Source: Trichostrongylus colubriformis
Lineage: Eukaryota; Nematoda; Chromadorea; Rhabditida; Trichostrongylidae
Assembly (NCBI GenBank): GCA_963978905.1
Contig: OZ022260.1
Coordinates: 5,011,725 to 5,075,724 of the forward strand
DNA length: 64,000 bases
Direction of reading: 5' to 3'
The position numbers and the translations under genes were made by a program. This document shows, piece after piece, positions 1 through 11,090 of the stretch. The notes beneath the pieces are model-generated. The model did not search any database. It had not been told where the DNA came from and worked only from the letters and a program-made list of their open reading frames with translations. Each line of letters opens with the position of its first letter. Position 1 is the stretch's first letter.

Positions 1-570
1 GGATACGTTTCTGACATTGACTGGAAGACGACGAACCATCGAGGCAGTTTCGAAAGCGGAATCCTCACGAAAAAAAAGATTATGGTCACAGTGTGGTGGT
101 CATCGGCTGGTGTGTTCCACTATAACTTTTTGTCACCAGGCCAGACCATTACAGCAGGATCCTAATGTGAAGAAATCGACAAACTATACCGAGAGTTTTG
201 TCAGCTGCAGCCAGCACTTGTTAACAGAAAGGGTCCTATTCTTTTGCATGACAACGCCCGCCCACACGTTTCATAAATCACTATTCATGAATTGAACGAA
301 ATGGAAGTTGAAATTCCACCTCACTCGTCATGTTCTCCAGACCTTTCACCCAACGTCTATCCAAACACTTACAGAATTTGCTTGCTGGAAAATACTTCAT
401 CAATCGAGCAAGAACAGGCAAAAAACCTTCGTGGATTTCGTAAATTATCGACCACCCACTTCTTTCCTTGATGGGATTCGTTGACTGAATACACATTGGC
501 AAAAGTGTGCTGATTCGAACGTTGCTTACTTCGATTGAATCCGATCAGCATTAAGAAAGTTATGATCGCT
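1..570 (+). pseudogene. mariner transposase remnant, C-terminal two thirds
   Basis: Frame 1 from the window edge reads as a mariner transposase of the cecropia (Hsmar1/SETMAR-like) type: VTVWWSSAGVFHYNFL near 82-130, then LQPALVNRKGPILLHDNARPH, whose NDA-type block carries the second catalytic Asp, then a degenerate SCSPDLSPN that should hold the third. Stops interrupt the frame at about 154, 271 and 469, and the C-terminal part is frameshifted, so it cannot make an active enzyme. The 5' part lies outside the window and no right TIR was recognised. Hookworms carry a mariner of this subfamily called bandit (family knowledge); membership of that lineage is inference. Confidence 0.85.
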
Positions 571-951
571 TAAAGAAAAGCAGACAAAAATGCTGTGGAC
601 TTTCCGAATACTAATGATCTGAGTCATCCAAGTGAACGCTAGGGGTCAAGGAAGACTATAGGTAGCCTAGCTCCCGGTAAAAGGAAGCGCTCGCGCTCTT
701 AGAAGCAGTAATGGGGAAAATTACGACGACTAATGAAACATGTAGAATATGATAGTCCAGGTACGCAGTAACACGAAATCAAGAAGAAACGGAAAGAAAT
801 CGCCGAAGACCCAAACAATAGGACTCCCTTCCCACCGTTATTTCTCGACGCACACGACCTTTCCTTCAGAAGGAGGGTAGTCCGGACGAGCTTCCTTTAG
901 CATGTTGTTAGGTCGGAAACACGAAGAGATGTTCCGATACGACAGCATCTA
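571..951. other. intergenic, with dispersed repeat fragment at about 760-905
   Basis: No gene seen. About 760-905 matches, in inverse orientation, the stretch at about 40680-40850: both contain a CCCTTCCCACCGTT block followed by GACCTTTCC and GGTAGTCCG. Two copies 40 kb apart point to a dispersed element, but the family was not identified. Confidence 0.5.
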
Positions 952-1826
952 TTAGGTTGATTCAATATGAATCGGACAAATTGAGAAAACTTTTTCTTTA
1001 TTGTGCAACTTTTTAACGACAACTGGGAATTACTTGTAATGTGTTCCATCTTTATCGATGACTTTCTGCTACCGGTTAGGCAGATCGCGGATGCCCTTGC
1101 TCCAGAAGGCCGGAGGCTGGGCCTTAAAGAAGTTTTCGAGTACCCTCTTGACGTCGTCGCGAGTTTTGAAGTCGTGGCCGTCCAGGTGGCGTTGGAGGTG
1201 GGGTGAAAGGGGGAAATCCGAAGGGGGAGTACGGTGGGTGTGGAAGAACGGAGCAACTGTACGAGAGCAGCTCGGCTTTCTTCAATCTCGCAATGTGCGA
1301 TCTCGCGTTGTTGTGCTGGAAGTACACATGTGACCGCCGCCGTTGCATATTTTGGACATATGCCTTCAGTTCTCGTAATCGACGAATTTAGACGTCGGCG
1401 GATACTGGTGTACCTTCATCGAGCAACTCCCAGTATTCTACACCGTGTACGCTCCACTAAATGCGGTCTTCGACTTCGATGGAATAGTTGCCCGACGCAA
1501 ACTTTGAATGCCACAATTACACTGTACTTCTGGCGGGGGCATGCTTCTTGTTAACTTCCTTCACGCGTCTTTCAATATCTGCGGGTTCTTGGCCAGATAG
1601 CGATAGAAATAGCATGATGTTGCGGATGTGGTTTCTGGACGGCTTGAAATTTTGCGGCATGGTGGCGGAATGAAATTGAATTGAGTGTTTGTTAGATTGC
1701 ATTTTGAAGAGCTTTTTATACTCATTTGAACGGTGCCTCGCGCATCCAATTTCGTCAACTCATTGCTGAATTATGATTCCTGGAAGTCATCACTACTATT
1801 TGTCGATTCATATTGAATCAACCTAA
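952..1826 (-). mobile_element. mariner-like element, internally deleted, both TIRs present
   Basis: The left end TTAGGTTGATTCAATATGAA (from 952) is answered by its inverse complement ending at 1826, and both are flanked by TA (950-951 and 1827-1828), the mariner target duplication. At 875 bp it is shorter than a full mariner (about 1.3 kb), so internal sequence has been lost. The interior holds transposase remnants on the minus strand. Confidence 0.85.
985..1702 (-). pseudogene. mariner transposase remnant inside the 952-1826 element
   Basis: Read on the minus strand, an ATG near 1702 opens a typical mariner N-terminus: HIRNIMLFLSLSGQEPADIE, close to the helix-turn-helix region of the family. 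The middle is scrambled. The catalytic region reappears near 1330-1210 as FQHNNARSHIARLKKAELL and LPHPPYSP, followed after frameshifts by a C-terminal SKGIRDLPNR block. The Asp of HDNARPH is replaced by Asn and the D34D block is broken after SPF, so the enzyme is dead. It sits wholly between the two TIRs. Confidence 0.75.
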
Positions 1827-1828
1827 TA

Positions 1829-4582
1829 CTTTCTGAAGTGAGCTTCGAGCTAAATTTCAGAGAGCACGCCGTAGTACCTTCAACCCTACGGCATCGCCGC
1901 ATCTCCTTGGCCACTTTTATCTTAGCCAAACAGGAATCCATCGCGTGGAGGCGGAGTCTGTCATCCAAAGGCATTGGTAGTTAATAGTTACGCCAGCTCG
2001 GCTAGCGCTTTTCGACGAGGAATCCGCCAAAAGGGGCTTCTCAGACCCATAGTTTTCATGCCAGAGATTTTGTAGGGATCTCCCGGTAACCACATTACCT
2101 TTGGTGCTGTCTTTGAGAGGCGGTTTGGCAGCCACCTGCTGTTTCGCCACCCGCCCCTTCCGTTAATGTGGCCCGCCCGATTTTGGATTCACCGGTAGGG
2201 AAGGGGTCATACTTTTCAAGTTTGACCGTTTCATTCCGTTTCTCTGTCGCACCACTAAGCATCTCTACTTCCGTGACATTGGTCATTTAATATTTGGCCT
2301 AAACTGCTCCTACCACTGCCTCCCATGATTACCGCGTGCTAGTCCTTATCATAGGCATAGTGTACACGCCTAACCTTTTTACCTGTCCTGCGCCTCATTC
2401 AGGAGCAGGACACGGTAGTCACCTCATGCAAGCTTACATGTGGTGCTCTCAACTAATACGCCGCACGCTGCGTTGTGAACTCCTGTCTTAACGGTAGACA
2501 CTAACCTCACTCGCCGGCACCACCACTCCCATGCGGGTGTGAACACTTATGACGAAAAATCGTGTTGCCGCCTGCGGAGAGCGGCGCGGCGAGTGCGAGT
2601 CGCTTGCAACTTTACCTGTTGAAACAGTAACAACAACAGCATATGCAAACCTCCAAAGCTTCCAAATTGCAATCTCTGAAGATTTTTTAGGGTATCAGCC
2701 CAATGTGTCTCGAGCGAAATTCCAAACAACTCGTACGTGGGGCCATGAGTGCGACGCCGCGTTACGATTTCTTGTCTTAAGTGTACACACCCCTCCCATG
2801 CTTCCACCCACGCGCTTAGCTTACTCACTACTTCAAGATACACATAGCTTGGGTGGTTTTTTCGGGGTTCTGAGTGAGGCGACAGCGTATGCTTTTGTTG
2901 TGGACCTATGCCACAGAAGACGTGACCATCCCTTTTCTCAAGCCTTCTGCAGTATTTTGCTTTAGCACTTTTGATAGTTGTGATGGGAAATAATTTTGAT
3001 GATCAATCACATTCATTTTACCTACAATTTAACATTCTCCATTAAAATAGCTTCTTTGATGTCTGAAGAATGTGCGTGCGCCATAAGTGAAGATCTTTCT
3101 CGCACTGCTCTCATTCTGGCGGGTGGGGTCCGTATTAGGTAAGTGAGGTGCCAACTTGCATCCGTCCCGCTGCGACCTCAGATTTGATTACGTTCATGGC
3201 TTTTGTAACAGATACGTCGGATTAAGGACAGCAAATGAATGATTGCGATTTTTTGATAATTACGCGGCACCTCGTGTGTGGCCGTCGATTAGGCTTAATG
3301 GAGCTGAAAAACCGCGCCGAAATACTTGATTTCAAACCAACAAGCGATAGATTGACCACACTTGGGATGAAAAGAAGTGATTATGAAGACGGAATGCAAA
3401 AAAAATTAATTGATGAATGTGAGTTTTCTTAATCAGCACATCACGCACTTCCTGACAAGCCGTCAATTCAATTAGTTTTAAGGACTTGAAGAAACATGGC
3501 AAGGGCTTCTTATTTTGAAATACCACAGGGATGGATATTTCGACCAAATCTGGAGATATGACAATCTACGGCAGAACCTAGTTATAATGGCTTTGACAGA
3601 GGAGATTTTTACTACAAGTATATTTTTGAAGGGTATTTATTATCGAAAAAATACATATTGCTATAATAATATGGATGGCGATACCACGGGAATCAGCCAG
3701 ATTGATAACATTCATTCATGAATGTAAGTTTTCCCAACCAGCACAACACCTTCTAACTTGGCTGACTCAAACTTCTTTCATCACACAGAAGCTTACTATT
3801 GATTTCGTTAGCTTCTGAAAAAGCAACCAACTGATGTCAAGACCTCCTACTGTTCATCAGGAGATTTAGGAAGCTTCTATTTATTTCACCTCGTTTCGGT
3901 TGACCTTACAGGTTTTATTCCTCCCATGAAACGTAACAAACACACTTCTTGTACATCTGTCGCCAATTAAACAAATAAATAAACAAATACTTCAGGAAAT
4001 ACCGTTGATTTTGTCCTCTTTAGAAAACAATCATCTCACAACGACGACGTCGTACCTGGAGATCTTTCGCAGATCGGTCTGACCGTTGAAATCGGGACAA
4101 GAAGATCCGAAAAAACCATTTTCGGATAGGTCTGCACTGGAATCCCTGATCTTGCTTCTGATTGTATTACTTCCATTCAATTAGTAGTTATGCTGTCGTT
4201 GACCGCAACATAACACTAATAAACAAAAAAACAAACAATGCTTCGTCACTAATCTCATCGTTGCAGCCAGTCCTTGCCTTTCATTTGTAGGAAATTGAGG
4301 TGAACACATTTACTATTCGAATTCTTCGCTTTGAATATGTAGTCTCATGAGGGTGCAAAATCATAAACAGCCCAACTGACCTCCGCGTTTGCCATTCAAA
4401 TGGCGAGAAACAGTGCTCCTCAAAATGAATTGTTCAACCCGAACAAAAACGAGAGCTGCGAAGAAAACTGTATGCATGCCTTCTGCCTTAGTCATAGGAC
4501 CCAGATTGCAATGGTCGAACACAATCGAGTTTAGGACTACAGGGTCATCATCTACTGTGCAATTATAGCGGTGATAATAATT
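1829..4582. other. intergenic, no gene recognised
   Basis: No family could be assigned to any open frame here. Two similar blocks of about 30 bp occur at 3415-3444 and 3720-3750; each begins with a splice-donor-like gtgagt or gtaagt after GAAT and continues into a CAGCACA block. They could be donors of two related exons or simply a repeat. The 4.0-4.2 kb part is simple AT-rich sequence with runs of AAAC. Confidence 0.4.
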
Positions 4583-4824
4583 ATTTTATTAGTAATATTA
4601 GGTTGCACCGAAAGTATGATATATGATTATACATATTGTAAGCATAAGTAGGTATACTGTATGTATTGTATTATTATATTTATTACACTGTATTATTTTA
4701 TCATATTATACTGTGTTATTGTATTGTGATAGTAGTAAGCAATTATTATTAGTAATATTAGGTTGCACCGAAAGTATGATATATAATTATATCGTAAGCA
4801 TAAGTAGTTAGACTGTATGTGTTG
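4583..4824. repeat. AT-rich tandem repeat split by the PLE insertion
   Basis: A block containing TATTAGGTTGCACCGAAAGT occurs at about 4600 and again at about 4758. The A/T-rich stretch after the first copy (about 4656-4740, with TTTATTACACTGTATTATT) recurs to the right of the PLE pair at about 6265-6350. The simplest reading is a two-copy tandem repeat whose second copy was interrupted by the PLE insertion. Confidence 0.65.
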
Positions 4825-4883
4825 TCGCTTGCTTTTCTTTTGTATGCCAACACGAGATTGAAAGTGGAACCTTTATTGGCTTA

Positions 4884-4909
4884 CGTCTCGACCTTCTCGT
4901 CTTCTTCAG
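4884..4909 (-). other. hammerhead-like motif, left PLE arm
   Basis: The minus strand reads CTGAAGA, then a short GAC...GTC hairpin with a GAGAAG loop, then GAGACG. CUGANGA and GAAA are the conserved hammerhead core boxes, and PLEs are known to carry hammerhead ribozymes. Here the stem can pair but GAAA is GAGA. Flanking stems were not established, so this is only a candidate. Confidence 0.3.
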
Positions 4910-5109
4910 TAGCCTGAAGATTACTCGGAGCTCTTGATTTGCAAAGTATCCGAACGAACGCCTCCTCTCCTCTAGCGTTTCCGGAGTCGTTTCGAGATCG
5001 CTCTCGGACAAGCCTGTAATGAAGCAACAGAATCACCCAAGATTCCGCCAGCGGAGCAGCAGCTCACGCCTCAATCACATGTGTCAGTAAAGGCGAATGA
5101 GTCTTACTT

Positions 5110-5560
5110 GACTCGATGTTCCTTATACGGCAGAAACTACTGCCGCGCACGTCGCTTGTTCATTCGTGGCTTTCTTGTGGAAATCCAGAATGACTCTAAT
5201 ACTTTCCGTAACGAAACTCCAGTCTCGTACGCCAAAATAGAGCACATAACATAAGATTCACTTCCGTTATGCTCCTCAATTTTATGCTTGCCAAGGGGGG
5301 TTGTTATAACACCACGCCTTTCCTCAGCTAAATATTCTTCGACGCGTACAGCCAGTACCCTTTCCGTTTCTCCAATATATGTTCTATTACAAATCCTACA
5401 TTGGTTCATAAATAACACAAGCCCCATCACAATCTCCCGGCTTTCCATAAGGACGAATAATGCAGTTTAGCGTTATGCACTGCTTATCGTACAGTCTGTT
5501 GCGAAGAAGTTGTCGTTGATGTTGTCGTTAGGGATATTCACTAAAGCAACATCATTCTGT
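5110..5560 (-). pseudogene. PLE GIY-YIG endonuclease fragment, left arm
   Basis: Minus-strand reading gives RLYDKQCITLNCII, a frameshift, then CNRTYIGETERVLAVRVEEY, LGKHKIEEHNGSES and the tail LESFWISTRKPRMNKR. This matches the GIY-YIG nuclease of Penelope-like elements: a Cys-containing linker, then Y-I-G-E-T, the catalytic Arg in LAVRV, and the distal Glu/Asn region. That nuclease nicks DNA to prime reverse transcription (family knowledge). The frame breaks near 5450, and no reverse transcriptase lies upstream. This arm keeps the ESFWI...PRMN block that the right arm has lost. Confidence 0.75.
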
Positions 5561-5649
5561 AACTGTGCTTGAAGAATACTGCGGTTTATTGCAGCGCTGA
5601 CCCTGTTGGAGATGAACCTTTTTCCTTCCTGTGTCTACCTTGTTCGAGC

Positions 5650-6010
5650 ACAGTTACAAAATGATTTGTCTTAGTGAATATCCCTAACGACAACATCAAA
5701 CGACAACTTGTTCGCAACAGACTGTACGATAAGCAGTGCATAACGCCAGACTGCATTAATTGTCCTTATGGGAAGCCAGGAGATTGTGATAAGGCTTGCG
5801 TTATTTATGAGCTTCAATGTAGGACTTGTAATAGCACATATATTGGAGAAACGGGAAGGGTACTGGCTGTACGCGTCAAAGAACATCTAGCTGGGAAAAG
5901 GCATGGTGTTATAACAGTGCCACTTGGCAAGCATAAAGTTGAGGAGCATAACGGAAGTGACTTCGATATTATGTGCCCTATTTTGGCGTACGAGCTGCTC
6001 CGCTGGTGAA
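5650..6010 (+). pseudogene. PLE GIY-YIG endonuclease fragment, right arm
   Basis: An open frame of about 110 codons reads RLYDKQCITPDCINCPYG, then VIYELQCRTCNSTYIGETGR, LAVRVKEHLAG and LGKHKVEEHNGSDFD before ending at LAYELLRW. The paired cysteines followed by YIGETGR and an Arg-containing helix are the hallmark of the PLE GIY-YIG module. The frame is clean but stops early because of a deletion at about 5990 that joins LAYE to downstream sequence. It is a 3' fragment with no reverse transcriptase, so mobility on its own is not expected. Confidence 0.8.
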
Positions 6011-6140
6011 ATCTTGAGTCTGTCGCTTCATTACCGGGTTGTCCGAGAGCGATCTCGAAACGACACCGGAAACGCTAGAGGAGAGGAGGCGTTTGTTTGG
6101 ATACTTTGCAAACCAGAAGTTTGGAGCCATCTTCGGGCTT

Positions 6141-6166
6141 CTGAAGAAGACGAGAAGGACGAAACG
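6141..6166 (+). other. hammerhead-like motif, right PLE arm
   Basis: The plus strand reads CTGAAGA, then GAC GAGAAG GAC, then GAAACG. The core boxes CUGANGA and GAAA are both present, but the small stem II cannot pair (GAC against GAC). It sits at the same place in the element as the left-arm motif, just before the CCAATAAAG 3' end. Catalytic activity is not implied. Confidence 0.3.
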
Positions 6167-6264
6167 TTAGGCCAATAAAGTTTTCACATCTAACCTTGTG
6201 TTGGCATACAGAAGAAAAACAATCGGCAACTATGCCGAGGTTTTAACAAGGGAGAATATGGGAG

Positions 6265-8589
6265 CTGTATGTATTGTATTATTAGTATATTTATTACACT
6301 ATATTATTTTATTATATTGTACTGTATTGTTATATTGTGATAGTAGCGAGCATTGCAACAATTTCGACATCCGCTGATTTTTGTCTAGCCGGCGAAGCCA
6401 ATGTTTTTTCGATAACACTGGATACGGCAAATAAAAAGGTCTTGGAAGGGATTCGGCCCGCGATTCATGCTTTTAGGGTTTAAAGTCAGACCATTACACT
6501 ACCAAGACACCATTTTCTTACAATCGGCTCTTCAGCTCATACCATACACTCTCCTTGCTATAATTCATGAGTCATTCGAAGCAGAGGTGACACAGTGCGA
6601 AAGTGATGACGAAATGTGCAGCTACCCACTTTTCACGTTCGCCATGGCATTTTCTTCAATGTCCGCCTTGGCCAACTATGCCTCCTATCCACTGGAAGTA
6701 GCTCAAAAGCATAAAGTCTCGTGCCAAGTTCCCCTTTAAACGGTAGACCATGTGTTTCTAATCTGTAAAGCTACATTTTTCAACCACTGGATAAGCCAAC
6801 TGCTTGGTACTCATATGTATCATTGATTTTGTATAGGAGTATAGTGCGTGGCCTATACCAGGAAAGCATTCATCAGTGACCGGTGATCTATGTACTTTCT
6901 CATAAGAGCCACTGATAATAAAAGAAGACAATAAATTTACTACTGCTTAAACAGGGGGTGTATAATCGATGTAATGTATACATGAAACATAATACAACTC
7001 GATAAATGGAAATTGTATTAGAATGATTTAGTTATCTATGGCATTAGCTGTCGATCACTACACTAGCTCGCTAGCATCGCGCAGAATTTCTTACGGTTTT
7101 CCCTTCCAAACCTGTGTTTCCTAACGCTCCCAAGTGCTTGATGTTCATAGGGGTGTAAACGCAACAATAGTTTTGCCATGATCATGAGTGATGCAACCAC
7201 ACGTCAAGTAAAACCGGAATCCACTCATTCCTAAACCTTTTCTTGAGCAACCATGCAATAACCAAGCTGTTTCCCATGAATATGCGTGAACATGAAGGAA
7301 AGAAATACCTCCCCCTCACCCCCCCCCCTTCCCTCCCTTCCGCCCCCCTCTTTCACGATTGCGCAGAAAGAGGAACAAGGGGTGAGGTCAACCCACACGT
7401 TCCCTAGGAGTGGCATGGGGCCCACAAATAATAATTTTTCTATAAGGTACAGAGGAGCTGAAGGCAATGACGGATTAGTTAGTGAAATTGTTTGGTAACG
7501 GTTCTTGTGATGAGAAGATGTAGCGAAGAGAGTGATATTATGTGATATTGAGTGATACCATTAGATGGGAGAGTATAACAACAAGTTCAAACAGGTAAGA
7601 TGAGAGGGAGCGTGTAAATTTCAACCCGCATATAAATTATGATATGTTCCCATGCTCACATACTGAGATTTCGAATAATTTCAAACCGGAAACCTTTACT
7701 AGATCCGACTTCTCACCTCTAATTGTTTGAAGTCCCTTTTCACCTTTGCTACATGCTCAAAATTGTGACCGGAGTTTAGATGATTCAGTCTCCTCCACTC
7801 ATAACTACCACCATCTGTATAGTTTTGTTGCATTACGGCTTATCAACTATATCCACCTTGTATCACTTACTATCGCTGCCTACCTCATCGTTTTTATTAC
7901 GTTCTAATAGGAGAATCTCAACGAAAGAAGTACAATAAGTCTGCAACACACTATCACACACTATTACACTTTATCACTTGCAGTTACTCACCTTCGTTTA
8001 ATCAGTGATTGTAAAGGTAAACTTACTCAGTTACTACTTGCACTAGTAAAATTGTTGAATGAAAGAGCTATAAGCGCGCGAATTCGTCTATCACAACTCG
8101 CAGCTTTATCACATAGTATTACTATTTTTTTGTAGTTATTCAGTAGGCCCTCAATATGCCTCCATGCCATCTTCCAAGGCAAAATGAGCATGGTAGAAGC
8201 AATTCAAGCTAAAATAAAGGAGAAAGTAAAGGCGAAATTAGCGAAAAGTTATACTCACCGCTCTCAACCTAATACGGTATATAAAAATGATAGTCACTGA
8301 CCGTGATACACAAATATAGGGCTGAACTGTAAACCCTCAAAGAAGTGTTATATAACGTGAAAATTCATGAGTTTGTGAGACGATTGAGGATGTTGATCAG
8401 AGTAGTCAGGGCGGATAAGGTAGGTAGATGGTCTCTGTAGGCCAAACAACTCAAATGTGGATGAATTCGAAAATTTACACAGCTATAAAATATGACACGA
8501 ATGCAGGTCGTTACTGGTAACCATATAATGAAAGATTAGTCATTAAACGATTGTTAAAAATCGAAATAAATGTATGAAATTGTGCGAAA
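6265..8589. other. intergenic, one weak exon-like frame
   Basis: After the right copy of the AT-rich repeat (to about 6350) there is one open frame at 6481-6739 preceded by a cttttag acceptor-like site; it encodes a moderately hydrophobic peptide with FAMAFSSMSALANYASYPLE. A distant resemblance to a mitochondrial-carrier-like helix is too weak to name. About 7303-7354 is a C/T-rich simple tract. The rest shows nothing recognisable. Confidence 0.3.
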
Positions 8590-8591
8590 TA

Positions 8592-9231
8592 TTGGGAAGT
8601 CTTCCTCAAAACTGCTTTCCACAAAATTTCTTCTGTACATATATATGTAGTACAAGTTCACACGCATCTATAGGTATTGTTGTCTTCCATCTCCCGGATA
8701 ACCCTTTTCGGCAAAATAAACATTTCAAAGGTCACCTCATTTTCAGTTTCATTTTTTTATTTTTATGGCGTTAGACAGGGAAAGGAAAAGGTGATAAGTC
8801 GATGGAGCGAGATCAGGGCTATAAGTTGCAATTTTATCCAAGCTCGACAATTTTTTGGCGAGGCAATTTTTTGGCAAGTTCTTCCCACTATTGAAAAAAA
8901 GACTCGCCAAAAAATTCTCGAGCTTGGATAAAAAATGCTGCCCCATCCACCTTATAGCCCTGATCTTGCTCCATCGGATTATCACCTTTTCCTTTCCCTG
9001 TCTAACGCCATTCAAAGAAAAAATTTTTTATAATTTTTGTATTGAAAATGAGGTTGACCGTTGATATGTTTATTTTGCCGAAAAGGGTTATCCGGGAGAC
9101 GGAAGACAATAATACCTTTAGATGTGTGTGGACTTGTACTGCATGTGTATGTACAGAAGAGATTGCTGGAAAGCAGTTTGGAGGGAAAAAGCGGTATTTG
9201 AAAATACAAAAAGACTTTTTAGACTACCCAA
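8592..9231. mobile_element. palindromic mariner-derived MITE, copy 1
   Basis: TTGGGAAG at the left and the inverse AGACTACCCAA at the right are flanked by TA (8590-8591, 9232-9233). The two halves are inverse copies of each other. Each arm carries a piece of mariner transposase; in the right arm at about 8930-8990 the plus strand reads LPHPPYSPDLAPSDYHLF, the region of the third catalytic Asp, and the left arm carries it inverted. The left end has lost about 35 bp compared with copy 2. Confidence 0.85.
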
Positions 9232-9703
9232 TATAAAGCAGTGCTGGGCATTCTACTATAGAGGCATGTATAGGTTGGCTGCGGTGCCCTTTGCCACAAA
9301 GGTTCATGGGAAGTAGCCTAAACTCTTACTGTGTTCCTTATGCTTTCGTCCCATGCGGTGGCAACTGCTACCATCAGAGCTACAGGTGTACATTACCGAC
9401 ACGCGGGCATATTTCGATTACCCATTGCTAGAGGCCCATAAGACGGCCTTTCACTGCCGGATTTTGCTCTGCTCCCACCATTTTATTCCTGCTTATTTGT
9501 ATACAAAAGCAGCAAGGGTTCGTTCTGATCTCGGTAGTCTGCTCGGTAAGATCGCCTATCATCAGTCATTATAACGGCCCGTGAAGTATTGTAAAAGTAT
9601 TATATTGTAAGGTGTTATATGGTATTACGAAATTATTAAGTATTATCACTAGTCAAGTGGCTGTAAAATATTATTATTAAGTGTTATGAAGAATAAAGTA
9701 TTA
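9232..9703. other. intergenic, nothing recognised
   Basis: A short open frame at 9353-9574 has no recognisable family. The right part (9575-9700) is AT-rich and repetitive, with several TATTA blocks. Confidence 0.3.
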
Positions 9704-9962
9704 AAGGCGGAGGTGGCGTGTTGACGTTTGGCGCGCACTCCTTTCCCCTTTCATCCCCCGGGGTAGATGAGTGGTATCTTAAACGAGCCTGGGAGGATAA
9801 GAGCACTGACTTGTATATCGGCTGGTTCCCGCAAGTCATTGTATGAGCCAACTCTCATAAACCTGTCACTACGATTTTGAATGGAGCCAGAATGCGTGGC
9901 GCATCCCAAAGAAGGGATTGATTAATGCCGAGAACTCTATTCTTATCCTTTTATCCTTCTAT
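9704..9962 (+). mobile_element. tRNA-derived SINE, copy a
   Basis: The head GGCGGAGGTGGCG and the body with GAGCACTGACTTGTATATCG, GATTTTGAATGGAGCCAG and GCGCATCCCAAAGAAGGGAT match the SINE copies at 45.1, 54.3, 55.7 and 58.2 kb. The tail is a TTATCC-type repeat (about 9940-9962), as in the other copies. The tRNA-like B box is degraded here; the tRNA relation is clearest in the 58-kb copy. Confidence 0.7.
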
Positions 9963-10671
9963 TGAGAAATTTTATTGACGCCTGCCGTTTGAGCACGCTG
10001 GCGGCATTCTCCACACCTTCGTAGTTACCCTATTTTATGGTGATCTATGGTCAAAAAAAGTTCCAAATTTCTTTGCAGTCACCTTTATTGGCTATTAGAT
10101 GAAAAGTAATGCAAACCTATTTTCTCACGGAAAAAATCCATGATCAGGAGGGTTAATCAGCTTTTGTAATCTACACCACTATCTCCACCATCTTCTCACC
10201 GCAGTACATACTGATCATTCCACAGCGTTCGAAATGCTCGATATGTTTAATGGATGATCATAAATCATTTGACAAGAGGAGTGTACTTTCACGAGCAAAA
10301 ATTAGTGGCGGTTGCCTTGAACAAAACGCTTGAAAGTTTGCCCGCCAGATGAATTCCTTTTTTCAGTGCCCTTTTCAATTTCCACTGCCCTTGATGTTTT
10401 GAAGTGGGCACCGAGGAGAAGAATCGTACGAATGCAAAAACTGAAATCTTTTTTATTCGATGAATGGGGGGGGGGGTCTCCATGTGAAACCTGTTCTGGA
10501 TGATGACTTATAATCGAAAATCTTGCAGCTCCAGGAAACTCCCCCGTAAAGAGATCGCCCCGCCTACTTGAGCCTGGTCTGCAGGGGAAAAGTTTCGGTA
10601 GATTCTCAGGCGCGTAGCCATATGCATCCACAAACTACTAAAGAAAGGAGTAAACGAAAGGTTTCATTTGA
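9963..10671. other. intergenic, nothing recognised
   Basis: Contains a homopolymer of G near 10466-10476. No gene or repeat family recognised. Confidence 0.3.
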
Positions 10672-11090
10672 AGGAATCGTCCACGGAAAGATGACTTTCT
10701 TCGTCACCCATAGTTTTTGCGTTGTATTTGCCTAATAAGGGCCGCATGCAAACTTCCACGCGGAAAGTGAGAATATGGCTGAATTACGGCTCACCAAATT
10801 CTCGGCCGGGTGGGCGGGGCCTCCGAGTGAAAGCCCATCCCGTCGTCTGCCGCAGTTGGAAACGAAGACGGAGATTGGGACTGTTCACGTCTTTCTGTCC
10901 CTACAGCGCGTCTCCGACGAAGAGGACGACGCGGTGGGTACTTGGTCGGAGGCCCCGCCCACCCGGACGAGACTTTGTGATGTTGTATCTCAGCTTGATT
11001 CACATTTTTTCGCGTGAAACTTTGCATGCGGGGCAAATGCAACATAAGTATATCGGTAGCAGAAAAACTCATTTTATGTGGACGATTCCT
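10672..11090. mobile_element. TTAA-type foldback element (family B), copy 1
   Basis: A long imperfect palindrome: it opens AGGAATCGTCCACGGAAA and closes with the inverse GTGGACGATTCCT. The GC-rich middle holds GGGTGGGCGGGGCCTCCGAG and its inverse near 10945-10965. Flanks are TTGA and CTAA, each one base from TTAA. Copies at 22151 and 45380 share the layout; the 45-kb copy has a clean TTAA duplication, which suggests a piggyBac-type mover. Confidence 0.75.

Larger units (their letters stand above)
4825..6264. mobile_element. Penelope-like element pair in head-to-head inverted arrangement
   Basis: Two 3' fragments of one element face away from a short centre at about 5565-5645: the left arm reads leftwards on the minus strand, the right arm rightwards on the plus strand. 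Each carries a GIY-YIG endonuclease fragment and a matching 3' end with CCAATAAAG and GTGTTGGCATAC. The right arm lacks roughly 190 bp present in the left arm just after the GIY-YIG core. The block is bounded by CTGTATGTGTTG at 4813-4824 and CTGTATGTATTG at 6265-6276, a probable 12-bp target duplication. Reverse transcriptase sequence is absent, so this is a 5'-truncated inverted dimer. Confidence 0.75.
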
